A DNA stretch of 16,092 nucleotides from UBA4719 sp035654835 (GCA_035654835.1 DASRVZ010000113.1:1-16092), one strand, 5' to 3'; shown: positions 1-7,177, counted from the first letter of the stretch. The notes: generated by a model not told the origin, from the sequence alone. Numbers and translations: made by a program.

Positions 1-7
1 TCGCCAG

Positions 8-88
8 GTGGAGGTTCCCGCTTCCACTCGTCGCGCTCATCTGCGTATTCGGGCCACCAGCTCTGGTGGTCCGATTCGTGTGGAGGTT
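8..88 (+). promoter_or_regulatory. Structured leader with possible Shine-Dalgarno mimic/anti-SD pairing
   Basis: Two hairpins lie ahead of the gene at 91. The first pairs 8-14 with 21-27: seven pairs including one G.U, with a 6-nt loop. The second pairs 51-60 with 63-72: ten pairs with one G.U wobble. The 9-mer GTGGAGGTT occurs at 8-16 and again at 80-88, where it contains the gene's Shine-Dalgarno. The segment 21-27 (CTTCCAC) can therefore pair with either copy. This pairing is seen directly; a regulatory role is inferred. The window starts too close to show whether this is the 3' part of a longer riboswitch. Genes for actinobacterial cell-wall hydrolases such as Rpf are often preceded by ydaO (c-di-AMP) riboswitches, but I cannot match that consensus here. 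Confidence 0.35.
82..86 (+). promoter_or_regulatory. Ribosome binding site GGAGG
   Basis: GGAGG ends 4 nt before the ATG at 91. It is the clearest Shine-Dalgarno in the window and fixes the start of the transglycosylase-like gene. Confidence 0.7.
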
Positions 89-90
89 GC

Positions 91-846
91 ATGACCACGC
101 CATACCCAGGACGGCACCGGAGCCCAGGTCGGCACCGGAGCAGCTCGACTGGCCGGAGCCGTGCTCAGGGGTCCACCTCCGCAACACCCGCGGCTTTCTC
201 TCGCGCCTTGCGCCGTCCGCTCGTTTCCGCAGTGGCCTTCGCCACCGTTGCAGGAGTCAGTGCTGCCGGTTACGCCTCCGCGGCCAAGCCCCAGGTCTTC
301 GCGGCGTCGTTCACTGCCAGCCCTGCCGCCGTGGCCCAGGCTGCTGAGCTCTCGGACAACCAGATCGACACCGACGCCGCGCTGACTCAGGCCCGTCAGG
401 CCGGCGTACAGCGTGCATCTGCACTGACGCAGCAGCGGAAGGTCGCGGCCGATGCCGCAGCCGCAGCGCTGTCCCAGGCTCGCAAGGCTGCCGCCGAACG
501 CGCGGCTCGCGAACGAGATCGGCAAAGCATCCTCGCCCGGGCCCAGTCGGATCCCCGGGCTGTTGGTCGACTGCTGGTGGCCGACCGTGGCTGGTCAGAT
601 GCGCAGTTCGGTTGCCTCGACAGCCTGTGGCAAAAGGAGAGCGGCTGGCGCTGGAACGCCAACAACTCCAGCTCCGGTGCATACGGCATTCCCCAGTCTC
701 TGCCCGGTTCCAAGATGGGTTCGATCGGCAGCGACTGGGCCACCAACCCGGTCACGCAGATCAAGTGGGGCCTGCAGTACATCTCGGACCGGTACGGAAC
801 GCCGTGTGGCGCGTGGGCCAAGTCCCAAGCCTCGAACTGGTACTGA
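91..846 (+). CDS. Secreted or membrane-anchored lytic-transglycosylase-like protein
   Basis: The 251-residue product is a likely peptidoglycan-active exported protein. Residues 1-41 are very basic and Ser/Thr/Pro-rich. A hydrophobic Ala/Val segment follows at about 44-65 and is a signal peptide or membrane anchor. Residues 95-150 are Ala/Gln/Arg-rich and probably a helical or coiled-coil spacer. The C-terminal domain (about 165-251) resembles the transglycosylase / aggregation-promoting-factor C-terminal fold: an expected catalytic Glu in QKESGW (E183), the stretch SGAYGIPQS (195-203), and a WGLQYISDRYG-type helix followed by C239, which could form a disulfide with C175. A good GGAGG supports the ATG at 91. 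The basic region before the hydrophobic segment is unusually long for a signal peptide and contains a tandem PGRHRS duplication. The fold is reasonably sure; the exact substrate and attachment are not. Confidence 0.8.
   Translation: MTTPYPGRHRSPGRHRSSSTGRSRAQGSTSATPAAFSRALRRPLVSAVAFATVAGVSAAGYASAAKPQVFAASFTASPAAVAQAAELSDNQIDTDAALTQARQAGVQRASALTQQRKVAADAAAAALSQARKAAAERAARERDRQSILARAQSDPRAVGRLLVADRGWSDAQFGCLDSLWQKESGWRWNANNSSSGAYGIPQSLPGSKMGSIGSDWATNPVTQIKWGLQYISDRYGTPCGAWAKSQASNWY
105..140 (+). repeat. Tandem 18-bp duplication, one mismatch
   Basis: Two adjacent 18-nt units (105-122 and 123-140) differ at a single base, A at 111 versus T at 129. They encode PGRHRS twice, residues 6-11 and 12-17 of the transglycosylase-like protein. 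The unit is a multiple of three, so the frame is preserved. Confidence 0.85.
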
Positions 847-899
847 GCGACCGATCCGTGTTGTCCCGGTCCGGTCGAACCCGATGCAGGCCAGGTCTG

Positions 900-934
900 A
901 GGGGTACGTCGGCAGGATGAAGTAGCCGACCCCT
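900..934. terminator. Possible bidirectional terminator between convergent genes
   Basis: GTCGGC (908-913) pairs with GCCGAC (925-930) across an 11-nt loop. AGGGGT (900-905) and ACCCCT (929-934) offer an alternative outer pairing with a bulge. The structure sits between the convergent transglycosylase-like gene and fumC and touches the fumC stop codon. There is no clear U-tract, as is common in high-GC actinobacteria, so the call rests on position and pairing only. Confidence 0.4.
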
Positions 935-2358
935 TAGCGCGCGGAAGGGGGGCGAGTCATCGCCAGGACATCCAGCGCTGCGTCGAGCTGAGCCTCGGTC
1001 AGGTCGCCTGCATCGACATGGCCGCGGGCGATGACGACGTCGCGGATGGACCGATGTTCCTTCAATGACTGTTTGACGACCGCCGCCGCTGCTTCATATC
1101 CCAGGTAGTGGTTGAGCGGGGTCACGATCGCTGGCGAGCTCTGGGCCAGGTCGAGGCACCGTTCCTCGTCGGCGGTGATGCCATCAATGCACCTGTCCGC
1201 CAAGAGTCGGCAGGCCCGGGCCAGAAACGTCAATGACTCCAACAGGTTTCGTCCGATGACGGGCAACATGACGTTGAGCTCGAAGTTACCGGCAGTACCG
1301 GCGGTGGTGATGGTCGCGTCATTGCCGATGACCTGTGCGCACACCATCAGAACTGCTTCGGGGACCACGGGGTTGACCTTGCCGGGCATGATGCTCGACC
1401 CGGGCTGCAGATCGGGCAGGTGGATCTCGCCCAGCCCGGCCCGGGGACCCGAAGCCATCCAGCGCAGGTCATTGCAGATCTTGGTCAGGCTGACGGCCAG
1501 GACCTTGGCTGCCCCACTGACGGCGACCAGCGCATCCTGGGCCGACTGAGCCTCGAAGTGGTCGTCGGCTTCCCGGAACACGATGCCAGTGGTCTCGCTC
1601 AGCCCGGCGATCACGCCCGACGCAAACCCAGGTGCCGCGTTCAGACCGGTGCCGGCAGCGGTCCCTCCCAGAGGCAGCTCGGCGGCCCCGTCGGCGGCTT
1701 GGATCAGTCGCTCGCAGGCCAGGTCGACCTGACGCCGATAGCCGCCGAACTCCTGGCCGAGGGTGACCGGCACGGCGTCCATGAGGTGTGTCCGACCCGC
1801 CTTGACGACGTCCGCGAAGGCAGTCTGACGACCATGCAGAGCCGTGGACAGGTGCTGCAGCGCCGGCACGAGCAGGTCGCGTGTGGTGAGCACCGCGGCA
1901 ACCCGGATGGCGGTGGGGACGGTGTCGTTGCTGGACTGTCCGGCGTTGACATGGTCGTTCGGGTGGATGGCCAAACCAGTCGCAAGGTGGGCGACGCGGG
2001 CAACGACCTCGTTGACATTCATATTGGTCGAGGTGCCTGAGCCGGTCTGGAAGACGTCGATGGGGAACTGGTCATCGTGCTTGCCCCGCGCGACATCGTC
2101 CGCCGCCGTGGCAACGGCTTGAGCGATGGCGGGATCCACCACGGACAGCTCGGCGTTGACGCGAGCGGCGGCCGCCTTGATCCGAGCCAGCGCGTGGATG
2201 ATCGGCAGCGGCATGGTCAGCCCGGAGATGGGGAAGTTCTCCACAGCCCGAGCCGTCTGGGCGCCCCACAGCGCGTCGGCGGGCACCTCGACCTCACCCA
2301 TCGAGTCGCGTTCGATCCGGCCCGGGTGGGGTTGCCCAGGACCGATGGGATCGCTCAT
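934..2358 (-). CDS. fumC: Class II fumarate hydratase
   Basis: Fumarase interconverts fumarate and L-malate in the TCA cycle in the cytoplasm; the class II enzyme is an iron-independent homotetramer. The 474-residue product matches the family length. Visible motifs, in order, are IERDSMGEVEVPADALWGAQ (15-34), TGSGTSTNMNVNE (105-117), AGQSSND (139-145), GRTHLMDA with the active-site region His191, and the family signature GSSIMPGKVNP (320-330) carrying the catalytic Ser on a mobile loop. The ATG at 2358 gives the usual short lead before IERDSMG. No Shine-Dalgarno precedes it, but a -10-like CATGAT lies 6 nt upstream. The gene is downstream of coaA on the same strand, 51 nt away and separated by a strong inverted repeat, so it probably has its own promoter. 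The aspartase/argininosuccinate lyase superfamily is the alternative, but the fumarase motifs are clear. Confidence 0.96.
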   Translation of the reverse strand: MSDPIGPGQPHPGRIERDSMGEVEVPADALWGAQTARAVENFPISGLTMPLPIIHALARIKAAAARVNAELSVVDPAIAQAVATAADDVARGKHDDQFPIDVFQTGSGTSTNMNVNEVVARVAHLATGLAIHPNDHVNAGQSSNDTVPTAIRVAAVLTTRDLLVPALQHLSTALHGRQTAFADVVKAGRTHLMDAVPVTLGQEFGGYRRQVDLACERLIQAADGAAELPLGGTAAGTGLNAAPGFASGVIAGLSETTGIVFREADDHFEAQSAQDALVAVSGAAKVLAVSLTKICNDLRWMASGPRAGLGEIHLPDLQPGSSIMPGKVNPVVPEAVLMVCAQVIGNDATITTAGTAGNFELNVMLPVIGRNLLESLTFLARACRLLADRCIDGITADEERCLDLAQSSPAIVTPLNHYLGYEAAAAVVKQSLKEHRSIRDVVIARGHVDAGDLTEAQLDAALDVLAMTRPPSAR

Positions 2359-2359
2359 G

Positions 2360-2374
2360 GCGCCATCATGGCGC
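2360..2374. repeat. Palindrome immediately before fumC start
   Basis: The arms GCGCCAT (2360-2366) and ATGGCGC (2368-2374) are perfect 7-bp inverted copies around one base. They abut the fumC ATG at 2358 and contain the -10-like hexamer. The element could be an operator or a small mRNA hairpin, or chance in GC-rich DNA. Confidence 0.5.
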
Positions 2375-2394
2375 AGGACGGTTGCTCAAACCAA
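2365..2394 (-). promoter_or_regulatory. Candidate fumC promoter, leaderless type
   Basis: Read on the minus strand, TTGGTT (2394-2389) is followed after 18 nt by CATGAT (2370-2365), then 6 nt and the fumC ATG at 2358. The hexamer has the A and T most conserved in actinobacterial TANNNT -10 elements. Its spacing would put transcription start at or next to the ATG, in keeping with the lack of a Shine-Dalgarno. Promoter identity is inferred. Confidence 0.35.
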
Positions 2395-2418
2395 GCTCTG
2401 AGCCACGGCTCAGAGCTT
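2393..2418 (-). terminator. Strong inverted repeat over the coaA stop codon
   Basis: The 12-nt arms AAGCTCTGAGCC (2393-2404) and GGCTCAGAGCTT (2407-2418) are perfect inverted copies separated by 2 nt, giving about 11 usable pairs with a 4-nt loop. The right arm contains the coaA stop codon (2410-2412). On the minus strand the stem is followed by a short T-containing tail that includes GGTTT. It is best read as the coaA transcription terminator ahead of fumC. Confidence 0.7.
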
Positions 2419-3375
2419 GCGCAACCTGACCCTACGGACGCTGTGGTCCTCGCCCTTGGACAGCACGAGGTTGGCCCGGCCTCGGGTGGTCACGACGTTG
2501 TCGATCAGGTTCCGCTCATTGATCGAGTCCCAGATGCCCAGGGCGGTCTCGCGGGCCTGCTCGTCGGTCAGCGCGGCATAGCGGTGGAAGTAGGAGCCAG
2601 GGTCCGCGAAGGTGGTTTCCCGCAAGCGCAGGAACCGCTCGACATACCAGCGCTTGATGTCCTCGGTCCTGGCGTCGACGTACACGGAGAAGTCGAAGAA
2701 GTCGCTGACCGCCAGGCCGGTGCGTCCGTCGACTCGCACTCTCGGAGCCTGCAGGACGTTGAGCCCCTCGACGATAAGCACGTCCGGGTGGCGTACGACG
2801 GTCCGCTCTCCCGGGACGATGTCGTAGGTCAGGTGGGAGTAGACGGGCGCGCTGACCTCGTCCTTGCCGGACTTGACCTCGGCGACGAACCTGAGCAGGG
2901 CCCGACGGTCGTACGACTCGGGGAATCCCTTGCGCTCCAGCAGCCCCCGACGTTCGAGCTCAGCGTTGGGGTAGAGGAAGCCATCGGTCGTCAGGAGCTC
3001 GACGCGAGGTGTTCCGGGCCAGCGGGCCAGAAGCTCGCGCAGGATCCGGGCGGTGGTGGACTTGCCCACTGCCACGGATCCGGCGACCCCGATGACGAAC
3101 GGGGTCCGTTCAGGCTGCTCGCCGAGGAAGTCTGCCGTGATGCGGTGCAGGCCCGCGGTGGCGCCGACATAGAAGTTGAGCAGCCGGGACAGCGGGAGGT
3201 AGACCTGCTCGACCTCAGCGAGGTCGAGGCGCTCGCCCAGGCCACGGAGCCGGGCCACGTCCTCCTGGGTCAGGTTCAGTGGGTGCTGGTCGCGCAGACG
3301 GGCCCACGCCGCACGGTCGAGCTCGACGTACGGCGACGGGAGGGCATGGCCATTGGGCGGTCGCACGCCGCCCAT
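2410..3375 (-). CDS. coaA: Type I pantothenate kinase
   Basis: CoaA phosphorylates pantothenate with ATP, the first step of coenzyme A synthesis. The 321-residue product is of normal type I length. The P-loop lies in GVAGSVAVGKST (96-107) with Lys105. It is followed by LLTTDGFLYPN (128-137), which carries the Asp that aligns with the catalytic residue. Further along are SYDRRALLRF (154-163), SHLTYDIVPGE (180-190), IVEGLNVLQ (201-209), DFFDFSVYVDA (225-235) and a C-terminal INERNLIDNV segment. The start is the ATG at 3375, giving MGGVRPPNG before the family's PYVELDRAAW; no strong Shine-Dalgarno is visible. The frame stays open far upstream, opposite glmS, but that part has no family similarity. 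The gene is divergent from glmS across 57 nt. Confidence 0.95.
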   Translation of the reverse strand: MGGVRPPNGHALPSPYVELDRAAWARLRDQHPLNLTQEDVARLRGLGERLDLAEVEQVYLPLSRLLNFYVGATAGLHRITADFLGEQPERTPFVIGVAGSVAVGKSTTARILRELLARWPGTPRVELLTTDGFLYPNAELERRGLLERKGFPESYDRRALLRFVAEVKSGKDEVSAPVYSHLTYDIVPGERTVVRHPDVLIVEGLNVLQAPRVRVDGRTGLAVSDFFDFSVYVDARTEDIKRWYVERFLRLRETTFADPGSYFHRYAALTDEQARETALGIWDSINERNLIDNVVTTRGRANLVLSKGEDHSVRRVRLRKL

Positions 3376-3432
3376 TGTTGCCGACGCCTGATCGGTGCGG
3401 GGACCGGGAGGCCTCGGGCTAGGCTGGCTGGC
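3376..3432. promoter_or_regulatory. Divergent coaA/glmS promoter region
   Basis: This 57-nt gap separates the divergent starts of coaA (3375, -) and glmS (3433, +), so promoters for both must lie in or near it. A -10-like element for glmS is at 3420-3425. I see no convincing -35 for glmS and no recognisable promoter for coaA. Confidence 0.6.
3420..3425 (+). promoter_or_regulatory. TAGGCT, -10-like element set for leaderless glmS
   Basis: TAGGCT fits the actinobacterial TANNNT consensus and is followed by 7 nt and the glmS ATG at 3433. That spacing would place transcription start at the start codon. No Shine-Dalgarno is present in the preceding 20 nt, which supports a leaderless mRNA. This is an inference from spacing. 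Confidence 0.45.
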
Positions 3433-5292
3433 ATGTGCGGAATCGTGGGATACGTGGGCCCCAACGTCGACGGCAGGGCTCTCGAGGTCGTCATGGAGGG
3501 CTTGGCCAGACTCGAGTACCGCGGCTACGACTCCGCCGGCGTGGCACTGGGGGACGGGGACCACGTCGTGACCATGAAGCGCGCGGGGAAGCTGGTCAAC
3601 CTGATCGCCGCGCTGGCCCAGGCGCCGCTGCCGGAGTCGAGCACCGGGATCGGGCACACCCGATGGGCCACCCACGGCGGCCCCACCAACGAGAATGCAC
3701 ACCCACACTGCGGTGGCACGGACCGCAAGCTGGCCCTGATCCACAACGGCATCATCGAGAACTTCCACGGGCTGAAGTCCGGGCTGATGGCTGACGGCGT
3801 TGAGTTCCTCAGCGAGACCGACACCGAGGTTGTCGCGCACCTCCTGGCCGGTTCCTATGCCAGCACGGGTGACCTCACCGAGGCCATGCGACAGGTCGTG
3901 GGCGGGCTGGAGGGCGCGTTCACGCTGCTGGCAGTCCATGCGGACCAGCCTGGGGTCGTCGTCGGCGCCCGGCGCAACAGCCCGCTGGTCGTCGGTCTGG
4001 GTGAAGGTGAGAACTTCCTCGGTTCTGACGTCGCGGCCTTCATCGGCTACACCCGCGAGGCGCTCGAGCTCGCCCAGGACCAGATCGTCACGATCACGGC
4101 CGATGGTGCAAGCATCATCAACTTCGACGGAACGCCGGCGCAGGGCAAGCACTACCACGTCGACTGGGACGCCGCCGCCGCCGAGAAGGGCGGCTTTCCG
4201 AACTTCATGGCCAAGGAGATCAACGATCAGCCGCACGCTGTCGCCGACACGCTCATGGGTCGCACGGACGAGTCGGGTCGTCTGGTGCTGGACGAGCTGC
4301 GCATGGACGAGGCTGAGCTGCGCGCTGTTGACAAGATCGTGTTCATCGCGTGTGGCACGGCCTCCTATGCAGGCATGGTCGCCAAGTACGCCCTCGAGCA
4401 CTGGACCCGGATCCCGTGCGAGGTCGAGCTGGCGCACGAGTTCCGATATCGCGACCCGGTGGTCAACGACCGCACCCTCGTCGTGGCGATCTCGCAGTCC
4501 GGCGAGACGATGGACACACTGATGGCGGTCAAGCACGCGCGAAACCTGGGCGCTCGCGTCATCGCCATCTGCAACACCCATGGCTCGACCATCCCGCGTG
4601 AGTCGGACGCGGTCCTCTATACCCACGCGGGTCCCGAGATCGCGGTCGCCTCGACCAAGGCCTTCCTGGCACAGATCACTGCCTGCTACATCCTGGGTCT
4701 CTATCTCGCTCAGCTGCGGGGCGGCACCTTCGCCGACGAGGCACAGGCTGTGATGAAGGACCTGCACGAGATGCCCGCCAAGATCCAGACCGTCCTCGAC
4801 GATCTGGACCGGGTCCGCGAGGTCGCCCGGTTCATGGCCGACACCCGGTCGGTCCTGTTCCTGGGTCGTCACGTCGGCTATCCGGTGGCCCTCGAGGGCG
4901 CTCTCAAGCTCAAGGAGCTGGCCTACATCCACGCTGAGGGCTTCGCAGCGGGCGAGCTCAAGCACGGGCCCATCGCCCTGATCGAGGCCGGACAGCCTGT
5001 TTTCGTCATCGTGCCCTCGCCCAGCAGCGAGCACGGTCTGCACGGCAAGGTCGTGTCCAACATCCAGGAGATCCGTGCCCGTGGAGCCCGGACCATCGTG
5101 ATCGCCGAGGAAGGCGACGAGGACGTCGTCCCGTTCGCTGACGTGATCATCCGGGTCCCGGCGACGCCACCGCTCCTGGCGCCACTGGTGACGACCGTCC
5201 CTCTGCAGGTCTTCGCCTGTGAGCTGGCCGCGGCCAAGGGCCTGGACGTGGACCAGCCGCGCAACCTTGCCAAGTCCGTCACGGTCGAATGA
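3433..5292 (+). CDS. glmS: Glutamine-fructose-6-phosphate aminotransferase (isomerizing)
   Basis: GlmS makes glucosamine-6-phosphate from fructose-6-phosphate and glutamine, the entry step to UDP-GlcNAc for peptidoglycan. The 619-residue product is close to the usual length of about 610. Cys2, after Met1 removal, is the N-terminal nucleophile (MCGIVGYVG). The glutaminase domain continues with LEYRGYDSAG (27-36), TRWATHG (76-82) and HNGIIEN (104-110). Two SIS sugar-isomerase domains follow, with GTASYAG near 308, SQSGETMDT near 354 and ASTKAF near 405. ELKHGP near 509 and the C-terminal QPRNLAKSVTVE are typical. The start must be 3433, because Cys2 has to follow the initiator. An in-frame open stretch back to 2077 is antisense to coaA and fumC and is not part of the gene. 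No glmS ribozyme is expected or seen. Confidence 0.98.
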   Translation: MCGIVGYVGPNVDGRALEVVMEGLARLEYRGYDSAGVALGDGDHVVTMKRAGKLVNLIAALAQAPLPESSTGIGHTRWATHGGPTNENAHPHCGGTDRKLALIHNGIIENFHGLKSGLMADGVEFLSETDTEVVAHLLAGSYASTGDLTEAMRQVVGGLEGAFTLLAVHADQPGVVVGARRNSPLVVGLGEGENFLGSDVAAFIGYTREALELAQDQIVTITADGASIINFDGTPAQGKHYHVDWDAAAAEKGGFPNFMAKEINDQPHAVADTLMGRTDESGRLVLDELRMDEAELRAVDKIVFIACGTASYAGMVAKYALEHWTRIPCEVELAHEFRYRDPVVNDRTLVVAISQSGETMDTLMAVKHARNLGARVIAICNTHGSTIPRESDAVLYTHAGPEIAVASTKAFLAQITACYILGLYLAQLRGGTFADEAQAVMKDLHEMPAKIQTVLDDLDRVREVARFMADTRSVLFLGRHVGYPVALEGALKLKELAYIHAEGFAAGELKHGPIALIEAGQPVFVIVPSPSSEHGLHGKVVSNIQEIRARGARTIVIAEEGDEDVVPFADVIIRVPATPPLLAPLVTTVPLQVFACELAAAKGLDVDQPRNLAKSVTVE

Positions 5293-5322
5293 CGCTGGCG
5301 ATCAGATAACCATGGGGCCGTC

Positions 5323-5673
5323 GTGATCATCGGGCTGGGGATCGACGTGGTCGACGTTGCGCGCTTCGGTCAGGTGCTCGGACGTACGCCGCGCCTGCTC
5401 GAGCGGCTTTTCACCGACTCCGAGCGTTCGCTGGGGCTCAACTCCCTGGCGGCCAGGTTCGCAGCCAAAGAAGCGCTGGCCAAGGCGTTGGGCGCGCCGG
5501 CGGGTCTGCACTGGACCCACGCCAGCGTCGTGAATGACGACGAAGGCCGGCCACACCTGAAGATCTGGGGCAGCGTCGAGGCACGTGCGGCCGAGCTGGG
5601 TGTGCACGAGCTGCACGTCTCGCTCTCCCACGATGCCGGCATCGCCTCAGCCGTCGTGATCGCCGAGGGTTGA
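5323..5673 (+). CDS. acpS: Holo-[acyl-carrier-protein] synthase
   Basis: AcpS transfers 4'-phosphopantetheine from CoA to a serine of acyl carrier protein, activating fatty acid synthesis. The 116-residue product is slightly shorter than the usual 120-130. It begins with the family's GLGIDVVDVARF, with Asp8 as the expected Mg2+ ligand, and has ARFAAKEALAKALG (44-57) with Glu50 as the second acidic ligand. HVSLSHDAGIASAVVIAEG forms the C-terminal strand. The GTG start at 5323 is fixed by the family N-terminus; the nearest G-rich stretch upstream is a weak ribosome site. The gene lies 30 nt after glmS and 7 nt before nnr, so all three are probably co-transcribed. Sfp-type transferases are longer and lack this N-terminus. 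Confidence 0.95.
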   Translation: MIIGLGIDVVDVARFGQVLGRTPRLLERLFTDSERSLGLNSLAARFAAKEALAKALGAPAGLHWTHASVVNDDEGRPHLKIWGSVEARAAELGVHELHVSLSHDAGIASAVVIAEG

Positions 5674-5680
5674 GGCGACC

Positions 5681-7165
5681 ATGATCCGCGCGTATGCCGT
5701 GTCCTCCGTCCGCGAGGCCGAAGCCGCTGCGATGTCCGGGTTGGGCGAAGGCGAGCTGATGTCACGTGCCGCCGCTGGCCTGGCTGCGGTCGCGTCCGCC
5801 CGACTTGGTGCCCCCGGTGGGCGACGGATCGTCGCGCTGGTCGGGGCCGGCAACAATGGCGGAGATGCGCTCTTTGCCTCGGCCCTCCTCGCGCGCGAAG
5901 GTGCCGCCGTAGTGGTGCTGAAGATCGCCGAGCCGGTGCACGAGGCCGGGCTCCTTGCCGCCCGCGAGGCCGGTGTCGTGGTGCTCAGCGCGGTGGGTGG
6001 GGATGCAGATTCTGAGGTCGCGTCCGCGTTGGGTCGGGCCGAGCTGGTCATCGACGGAATCGTGGGGATCGGCGGGCACCCGGGGCTGTCGCCCGAGATC
6101 GACGGACTGCTGCGCGGGGTGAGTGACACGGCATACGTGCTGGCGGTCGATCTGCCCAGCGGCGCGGACCCGAACGGCGAGGTGGCCGTTCACTCCTGTG
6201 TGTTCGCCGACGAGACAGTGACCTTCATCGTGCCCAAACCGGTCCACCTGCTGCCGGCCACCGAGCCTGCGGTCGGACGGCTCACGGTCGTGGACATCGG
6301 TGTGTCGATCGACGGCCCGCCGGCGGTCGAGCGGGTCACCCACGACGACGTCTCGAGGCTCTGGCCCCGTCCAGGGCCCGGGGACGACAAGTACACCCGT
6401 GGTGTGCTCGGGATCGTCGCCGGCGGCGAGAACTACACCGGGGCAGCGCTGCTGGCGGTCACGGCGGCGGTCTGCTCAGGCGCAGGGATGGTGCGCTACG
6501 TCGGCCCCTCAACGCCGACCCTGCTGGTTCGCTCCCGGGTTCCCGAAGCCGTTATCGGCTCGGGTCAGGTGCAGGCGTGGCTCATCGGGCCGGGCGTGGA
6601 CGTCGCGGACGACTCCGACGAGGGCAGGGCGCAACGAGCCGCGGCGCAGTCGGCGCTGGACTCCGGCCTGCCCTGTGTCGTCGATGCGGGCGGTCTCGAC
6701 CTCATTGTCGAACCGCGTTCCACCCCCACACTGCTCACGCCCCATGCTGGTGAGCTTGCCCGTCTGCTGAGCCGACTCGATGTCCTGGTGGATCGAGCCA
6801 CGGTGGCTGGTGCGCCGGTGGCCCACGCCCGGCGCCTGGCCGACCTGACGAACAGCACCATCCTGCTCAAGGGCGCGACGACGCTGGTGGTGCCGTCCGC
6901 CGCGTCGGATCTTGCGGTGCGATCACAGGCCGACGCGCCGGCGTGGCTGGCAACCGCTGGATCGGGAGATGTGCTGGCCGGGCTGGCGGGGACGCTGCTC
7001 GCCGCAGGGCTGTCGCCGTTGGACGGCGGCAGCGTCGCCGCGCTGGTTCACGGGCTGGCTGCAGATGCGGCGAACCCCGGTGGGCCAGTGCGCGCTCTGG
7101 ATGTGGCTCAGGCCATACCCGGGGTGGTAGCCGGCTTGTTGGCGCGCCCGACTGCCCGACCCTGA
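5681..7165 (+). CDS. nnr: Bifunctional NAD(P)H-hydrate epimerase / ADP-dependent dehydratase
   Basis: This enzyme repairs hydrated NADH and NADPH. The N-terminal NnrE-like half epimerises R- and S-NAD(P)HX. The C-terminal NnrD-like half dehydrates S-NAD(P)HX with ADP. The 494 residues match a full-length fusion. The epimerase half (about 1-215) has GAGNNGGDALF (55-65) and VLAVDLPSGAD (153-163). The dehydratase half has DKYTRGVLGIVAGG (236-249), GPSTPTLLV (275-283), LIGPGVD (301-307), LTPHAGELARLL (352-363), LLKGATT (395-401) and TAGSGDVLAGLAG (425-437) with the likely catalytic Asp430. GAGG just before the ATG at 5681 supports the start. The gene lies between acpS and alr, as in other actinobacteria. 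The link to alr is conserved context rather than shared pathway. Confidence 0.95.
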   Translation: MIRAYAVSSVREAEAAAMSGLGEGELMSRAAAGLAAVASARLGAPGGRRIVALVGAGNNGGDALFASALLAREGAAVVVLKIAEPVHEAGLLAAREAGVVVLSAVGGDADSEVASALGRAELVIDGIVGIGGHPGLSPEIDGLLRGVSDTAYVLAVDLPSGADPNGEVAVHSCVFADETVTFIVPKPVHLLPATEPAVGRLTVVDIGVSIDGPPAVERVTHDDVSRLWPRPGPGDDKYTRGVLGIVAGGENYTGAALLAVTAAVCSGAGMVRYVGPSTPTLLVRSRVPEAVIGSGQVQAWLIGPGVDVADDSDEGRAQRAAAQSALDSGLPCVVDAGGLDLIVEPRSTPTLLTPHAGELARLLSRLDVLVDRATVAGAPVAHARRLADLTNSTILLKGATTLVVPSAASDLAVRSQADAPAWLATAGSGDVLAGLAGTLLAAGLSPLDGGSVAALVHGLAADAANPGGPVRALDVAQAIPGVVAGLLARPTARP

Positions 7166-7171
7166 GACACT
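7166..7171 (+). promoter_or_regulatory. GACACT, -10-like element before alr
   Basis: GACACT lies in the 12-nt gap after the nnr stop and is followed by 6 nt and the alr ATG at 7178. It keeps the two most conserved -10 positions (A2, T6). No Shine-Dalgarno is seen before alr. A promoter producing a leaderless alr message is possible, in addition to read-through from nnr. Confidence 0.3.
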
Positions 7172-7177
7172 TTCACG

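Noticed and set aside
2077..3432. Open frame of 452 codons running in frame into glmS
   Set aside because: It is antisense to fumC and coaA, has no family similarity, and GlmS must begin with Met-Cys at 3433. It is a chance extension in high-GC DNA.
3376..3432. glmS ribozyme or other leader RNA before glmS
   Set aside because: Only 57 nt separate the divergent start codons, too short for a glmS ribozyme, and the start looks leaderless.
3800..4522. 240-codon + strand ORF inside glmS
   Set aside because: Ser/Arg/Thr-rich composition is typical of a shifted frame of a GC-rich gene. It lies wholly within glmS.
3376..5043. Upstream extension of the coaA frame, 556 codons opposite glmS
   Set aside because: It is antisense to the clearly coding glmS, with low-complexity sequence and no recognisable domain. 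CoaA has its normal length from 3375.
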